This document shows positions 6,558 through 9,044 of a stretch of DNA of 9,044 bases, piece by piece. Under the pieces are notes generated by a model. It had not been told where the DNA came from and ran no database searches. It saw nothing but the letters and a program-made list of their open reading frames with translations. Made by a program: the position numbers and the translations under genes. Location of the stretch: the NCBI GenBank assembly GCA_036675565.1, contig JAKFER010000034.1, positions 1 through 9,044 on the forward strand, given 5' to 3'. The DNA comes from JACCYQ01 sp036675565 (GTDB lineage Bacteria > Bacteroidota > Bacteroidia > Chitinophagales > Chitinophagaceae). How positions within the stretch are numbered: position 1 is the stretch's first letter; every line of letters begins with the position of its first letter.

Positions 6558-7832
6558 ATGAAAATATTATTTTCCTTACTCTTTATTTCTGCATCATTCT
6601 TAGGTTGTTATGGACAACCAGCTAAAACGGTTGTGAATAATCATTCAAAAATTTTGACTGGAGCTGAAAGAATAGACACATATCTGCCATTATTAAAAAA
6701 TAAAAAAGTTGGATTGTTTGCCAACCAAACTTCCATTGTGGGAAACACGCACCTGGTAGACACATTGCAAAAGCTGGGCGTTAATGTAACTGTTATATTT
6801 GGACCAGAGCATGGATTCAGGGGTACTGCTGATGCAGGTGAGAAAGTTGGGAATTATGTAGACGAAAAAACCAACATCCCTGTTGTTTCATTATATGGCA
6901 ATAAACGCAGACCTTCTGCAGAAGATTTAAAAAATGTGGATGTGATGGTATTTGATATACAGGATGTGGGTGTGAGATTCTATACATTTATTTCTTCCAT
7001 GGAAGAATTTATGGAATCTGCATTTGAGCATAACAAACCATTATTAATTCTTGACCGGCCTAATCCCAATGGACATTATGTTGACGGACCGGTTTTGGAC
7101 AAAAAATACCAGAGTTTTGTTGGCCGTCAGGAAGTGCCTATTGTTTATGGAATGACGATGGGCGAATACGCATTGATGATTGCGGGTGAAAAATGGCTTT
7201 CAGATGCAGCTAATAAAAAATACAGTTACTACCAAACTACTGAAAAAACTGTAGATACTCCTTTTCATTTTATGGTGATCAAAAATGGTAATTATGATCA
7301 CAAAAGTATGTATGAACTGCCGGTTCGCCCCTCTCCTAATCTGCCGAATATTCAATCAATATATTTATATCCCTCCACCTGTTTTTTTGAAGGCACTGTT
7401 TTGAGTGAAGGTCGCGGAACCAATAAGCCTTTCATGGTTTTCGGACATCCTTCACTCCCTAAAAATCTGTATTCATTTACACCTAACCCTAACGAGGGTG
7501 CGAAATCTTCAAAACTGTATGGTCAGAAATGCTATGGCTGGGACCTGAGTGGCACACCCGAAGAAGTTCTGGCTAAAGTAGATAACAGGATACAGCTAAA
7601 GTGGTTATTAGAAGCTTACCGTCTTTTTCCTGATAAAGAGAAATTTTTCATCCTGCCAAAATCTGGAAAGATGGAAGATTCTTTTTTTAACAAGCTGGCT
7701 GGCAATAATGAACTCTGGAAACAAGTAAAGGCTGGTAAATCAGAAGATGAAATCCGTGCTAGTTGGCAACCTGAATTGGATGCATTCAAGGTGATTCGTA
7801 AAAAATACCTGCTGTACCCTGATTTCGAATAA
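6558..7832 (+). CDS. namZ: DUF1343/NamZ-type exo-beta-N-acetylmuramidase, exported
   Basis: NamZ-family enzymes (DUF1343, glycoside hydrolase family GH171) release N-acetylmuramic acid from the non-reducing end of peptidoglycan fragments, feeding cell-wall recycling. ATG at 6558 gives 424 aa; an in-frame TTG at 6516 would add 14 polar residues before the signal peptide and is rejected. The N-terminus is a clear export signal (KILFSLLFISASFLGCYGQ). C17 in FLGC could be a lipoprotein cysteine, though F at -3 is not ideal, so cleavage just after it, before Q20, is also possible. Conserved blocks: VGLFANQTS at 51-59, FGPEHGFRG at 81-89 with the Glu implicated in catalysis in this family, VFDIQDVGVRFYTF at 131-144, LDRPNPNG at 165-172 and FEGTVLSEGRGT at 277-288. 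The C-terminal domain runs to about 424. It likely acts in the periplasm. fmt follows 41 nt later on the same strand. Confidence 0.9.
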   Translation: MKILFSLLFISASFLGCYGQPAKTVVNNHSKILTGAERIDTYLPLLKNKKVGLFANQTSIVGNTHLVDTLQKLGVNVTVIFGPEHGFRGTADAGEKVGNYVDEKTNIPVVSLYGNKRRPSAEDLKNVDVMVFDIQDVGVRFYTFISSMEEFMESAFEHNKPLLILDRPNPNGHYVDGPVLDKKYQSFVGRQEVPIVYGMTMGEYALMIAGEKWLSDAANKKYSYYQTTEKTVDTPFHFMVIKNGNYDHKSMYELPVRPSPNLPNIQSIYLYPSTCFFEGTVLSEGRGTNKPFMVFGHPSLPKNLYSFTPNPNEGAKSSKLYGQKCYGWDLSGTPEEVLAKVDNRIQLKWLLEAYRLFPDKEKFFILPKSGKMEDSFFNKLAGNNELWKQVKAGKSEDEIRASWQPELDAFKVIRKKYLLYPDFE

Positions 7833-7873
7833 GCAAACACGTTAGCATTTTTTTACCCGGGATTTAATTACCA

Positions 7874-8827
7874 ATGAATTTTACAGATATCAGGATCGTT
7901 TTTATGGGTACGCCGGAATTTGCCGTAGCTTCTCTTTCAGCATTATATGATGCAGGTTGTAAGATTGTTGGCGTAATTACTGCACCGGATAAACCAGCAG
8001 GCCGGGGAATGAAACTACAGGAAAGCGCCGTTAAAAAATATGCTTTGGAAAAAGGTTTAAAAATTCTTCAACCCGAAAAATTGAAGAACCCTGATTTCTT
8101 AAATGAATTAAAAAACTTAAATGCCGACCTGCAAATTGTTGTTGCTTTTAGGATGTTACCCGAAGTCGTTTGGAATATGCCACCTATGGGCACTTTAAAT
8201 CTTCATGGATCATTATTACCGAAATATCGCGGTGCCGCACCAATAAATTGGGTGTTGATCAATGGTGAAAAGGAAACGGGAGTTACTACATTTAAATTAC
8301 AACACGAAATAGATACCGGCCCAATATTACTGCAGGAAAAAATGTCAATTGGTGAAAATGAAACCGCAGGCGAATTGCACGATCGCATGAAAGAAATTGG
8401 CGCAAGGGTTTTAGTTGAAACGGTAAAAGGATTAGCTGATGGAACTTTAAAAGAAACACCACAGGAACAGGTAAGTAAAAATACACCCGGAGATCCGGTT
8501 GAATTCAAACATGCCCCAAAAATATATACAGAAACCTGCCAGGTTGATTGGAATAAATCCGTGGCTGAAATTTTCAACCTGGTAAGAGGACTCGCTCCAT
8601 TTCCAGCCGCTTTTACAATGCTGCAGAATAAAAAATTAAAGATTTATGTATCTGCCAAAGAATTGACTAAACCTTCCGTTGCGCCTGGAGCATTTGAAAC
8701 CGATCATCGTAGTTTTTTAAAATTTGCATGCGCAGATGGATACCTGCACCTTCGTGATATCCAACTGGAAGGCAAAAAAAGAATGATGATCGAAGATTTC
8801 TTAAGAGGTTTTCGTTTTAATAATTAA
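7874..8827 (+). CDS. fmt: Methionyl-tRNA formyltransferase
   Basis: Fmt transfers a formyl group from 10-formyltetrahydrofolate to methionine on the initiator tRNA in the cytoplasm. The 317-aa product matches the family's normal length and two-domain build. The N-terminal formyltransferase domain begins with IRIVFMGTPEFAV (6-18). It continues with the basic tRNA-contact loop APDKPAGRGMKL (37-48) and contains the catalytic set N109, H111 and D147: LNLHGSLLPKYRGAAPI at 108-124 with the SLLP folate signature, and HEIDTGPILLQ at 144-154. The C-terminal OB-like domain (about 212-317) starts near HAPKI. ATG at 7874 is the first sensible start; no Shine-Dalgarno motif is seen. The gene lies 41 nt downstream of namZ with no terminator in between, so co-transcription is likely. 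Its 3' end overlaps the converging partial gene by 11 nt. Confidence 0.97.
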   Translation: MNFTDIRIVFMGTPEFAVASLSALYDAGCKIVGVITAPDKPAGRGMKLQESAVKKYALEKGLKILQPEKLKNPDFLNELKNLNADLQIVVAFRMLPEVVWNMPPMGTLNLHGSLLPKYRGAAPINWVLINGEKETGVTTFKLQHEIDTGPILLQEKMSIGENETAGELHDRMKEIGARVLVETVKGLADGTLKETPQEQVSKNTPGDPVEFKHAPKIYTETCQVDWNKSVAEIFNLVRGLAPFPAAFTMLQNKKLKIYVSAKELTKPSVAPGAFETDHRSFLKFACADGYLHLRDIQLEGKKRMMIEDFLRGFRFNN

Positions 8828-9044
8828 CAGTTACTGAAAATTTTTCTTCCTCGATTCCTAAAACGGAAGCCGCTGCATTACTCATTCGTATATTATACCC
8901 CTGGTTTTGCCGAATGCCACTCATGCCTCCCAATACTTTTGCATAAATAAACCGGGAATTTGCTGGGTTAATGATCTTTACAATCATACCGGGTTCAACA
9001 TTATCAATTAACAAATAATATTTGCCATCCTGCCAGCCACTGGC
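8817..9044 (-). CDS. C-terminal end of an RlpA-like double-psi beta-barrel protein, 5' part beyond window
   Basis: The minus strand is open from the right edge to TAA at 8819-8817, giving the last 75 residues of a larger protein. The first in-window residues are ASGWQDGKYYLLID, so the true start lies outside; the TTG at 9014 is not a start. The pattern resembles the C-terminal half of the RlpA double-psi beta-barrel: PGMIVKIINPANSRFIYAKV (a G-x-x-V-x-V-x-NP-x-N-x-R-x-x-x-x-K-V layout), a loop, then IRMSNAAASVLGI and a final strand, KFSVTVNY. In Bacteroidota such ends occur on exported LysM/RlpA-like cell-wall proteins, so a role in peptidoglycan binding or cleavage is plausible but not shown, since the N-terminal domains are missing. 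The stop overlaps the fmt end by 11 nt, tail to tail. Confidence 0.7.
   Translation of the reverse strand, partial: ASGWQDGKYYLLIDNVEPGMIVKIINPANSRFIYAKVLGGMSGIRQNQGYNIRMSNAAASVLGIEEEKFSVTVNY

Noticed and set aside
7833..7873. Terminator between namZ and fmt (T-run at about 7849-7855)
   Set aside because: There is a T-run, but no inverted repeat precedes it.
8203..8577. Minus-strand open frame of 124 codons inside fmt
   Set aside because: It is fully antisense to a well-conserved gene with intact catalytic residues, has biased serine- and cysteine-rich composition, and has no family resemblance.
1..9044. Defence system, prophage, transposon or CRISPR array
   Set aside because: All sizeable open frames belong to recognised housekeeping families; no direct-repeat array, transposase, integrase, terminal repeats or atypical gene block is seen.

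Overview
The window looks like ordinary chromosomal DNA from a member of the Bacteroidota, most likely Chitinophagaceae or a close relative. The basis is the AT-rich base composition, the absence of Shine-Dalgarno motifs before the starts, TAnnTTTG-type promoter boxes, and the style of the RibD, PepT, ExbB/ExbD, NamZ and RlpA-like proteins. I assign taxonomy by general resemblance only; there is no rRNA or tRNA gene here to anchor it. All internal genes are intact. Two genes are cut by the window edges.

Layout: (1) 1-1975, minus strand: ribD (riboflavin biosynthesis) followed, with a 1-nt stop/start overlap, by a ten-helix EamA/DMT transporter cut by the left edge. (2) 2061-2933, plus strand: prmC, the release-factor glutamine methyltransferase, divergent from ribD across an 85-nt gap that holds two back-to-back candidate -7 boxes. 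(3) 2938-4160, minus strand: an ExbB/TolQ-type and ExbD/TolR-type proton-channel pair. The two are separated by an unusually long (122 nt) inverted-repeat-rich spacer, and exbD meets prmC tail-to-tail with only 4 nt between the stop codons. (4) 4396-5643, minus strand: pepT, tripeptide aminopeptidase. (5) 5793-6248, minus strand: a SlyD-like FKBP prolyl isomerase with a clear intrinsic terminator behind it. (6) 6558-8827, plus strand: a secreted DUF1343/NamZ-type exo-N-acetylmuramidase followed after 41 nt by fmt, methionyl-tRNA formyltransferase. (7) 8817-9044, minus strand: the C-terminal end of an RlpA-like double-psi beta-barrel protein, whose stop overlaps the end of fmt by 11 nt.

Functionally this is a housekeeping neighbourhood: translation (prmC, fmt), cofactor synthesis (ribD), protein folding and peptide turnover (FKBP, pepT), cell-wall metabolism (NamZ, RlpA-like end) and envelope energisation (exbB/exbD). 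I see no mobile element, CRISPR array, defence island, RNA gene or unknown multi-gene system. The observations most worth a second look are small: the ribD/transporter coupling, the structured exbB-exbD spacer, and inverted repeats upstream of exbB and of the FKBP gene. The start codons of pepT and namZ also matter, because the longest open frames there begin at TTG and overextend the proteins.
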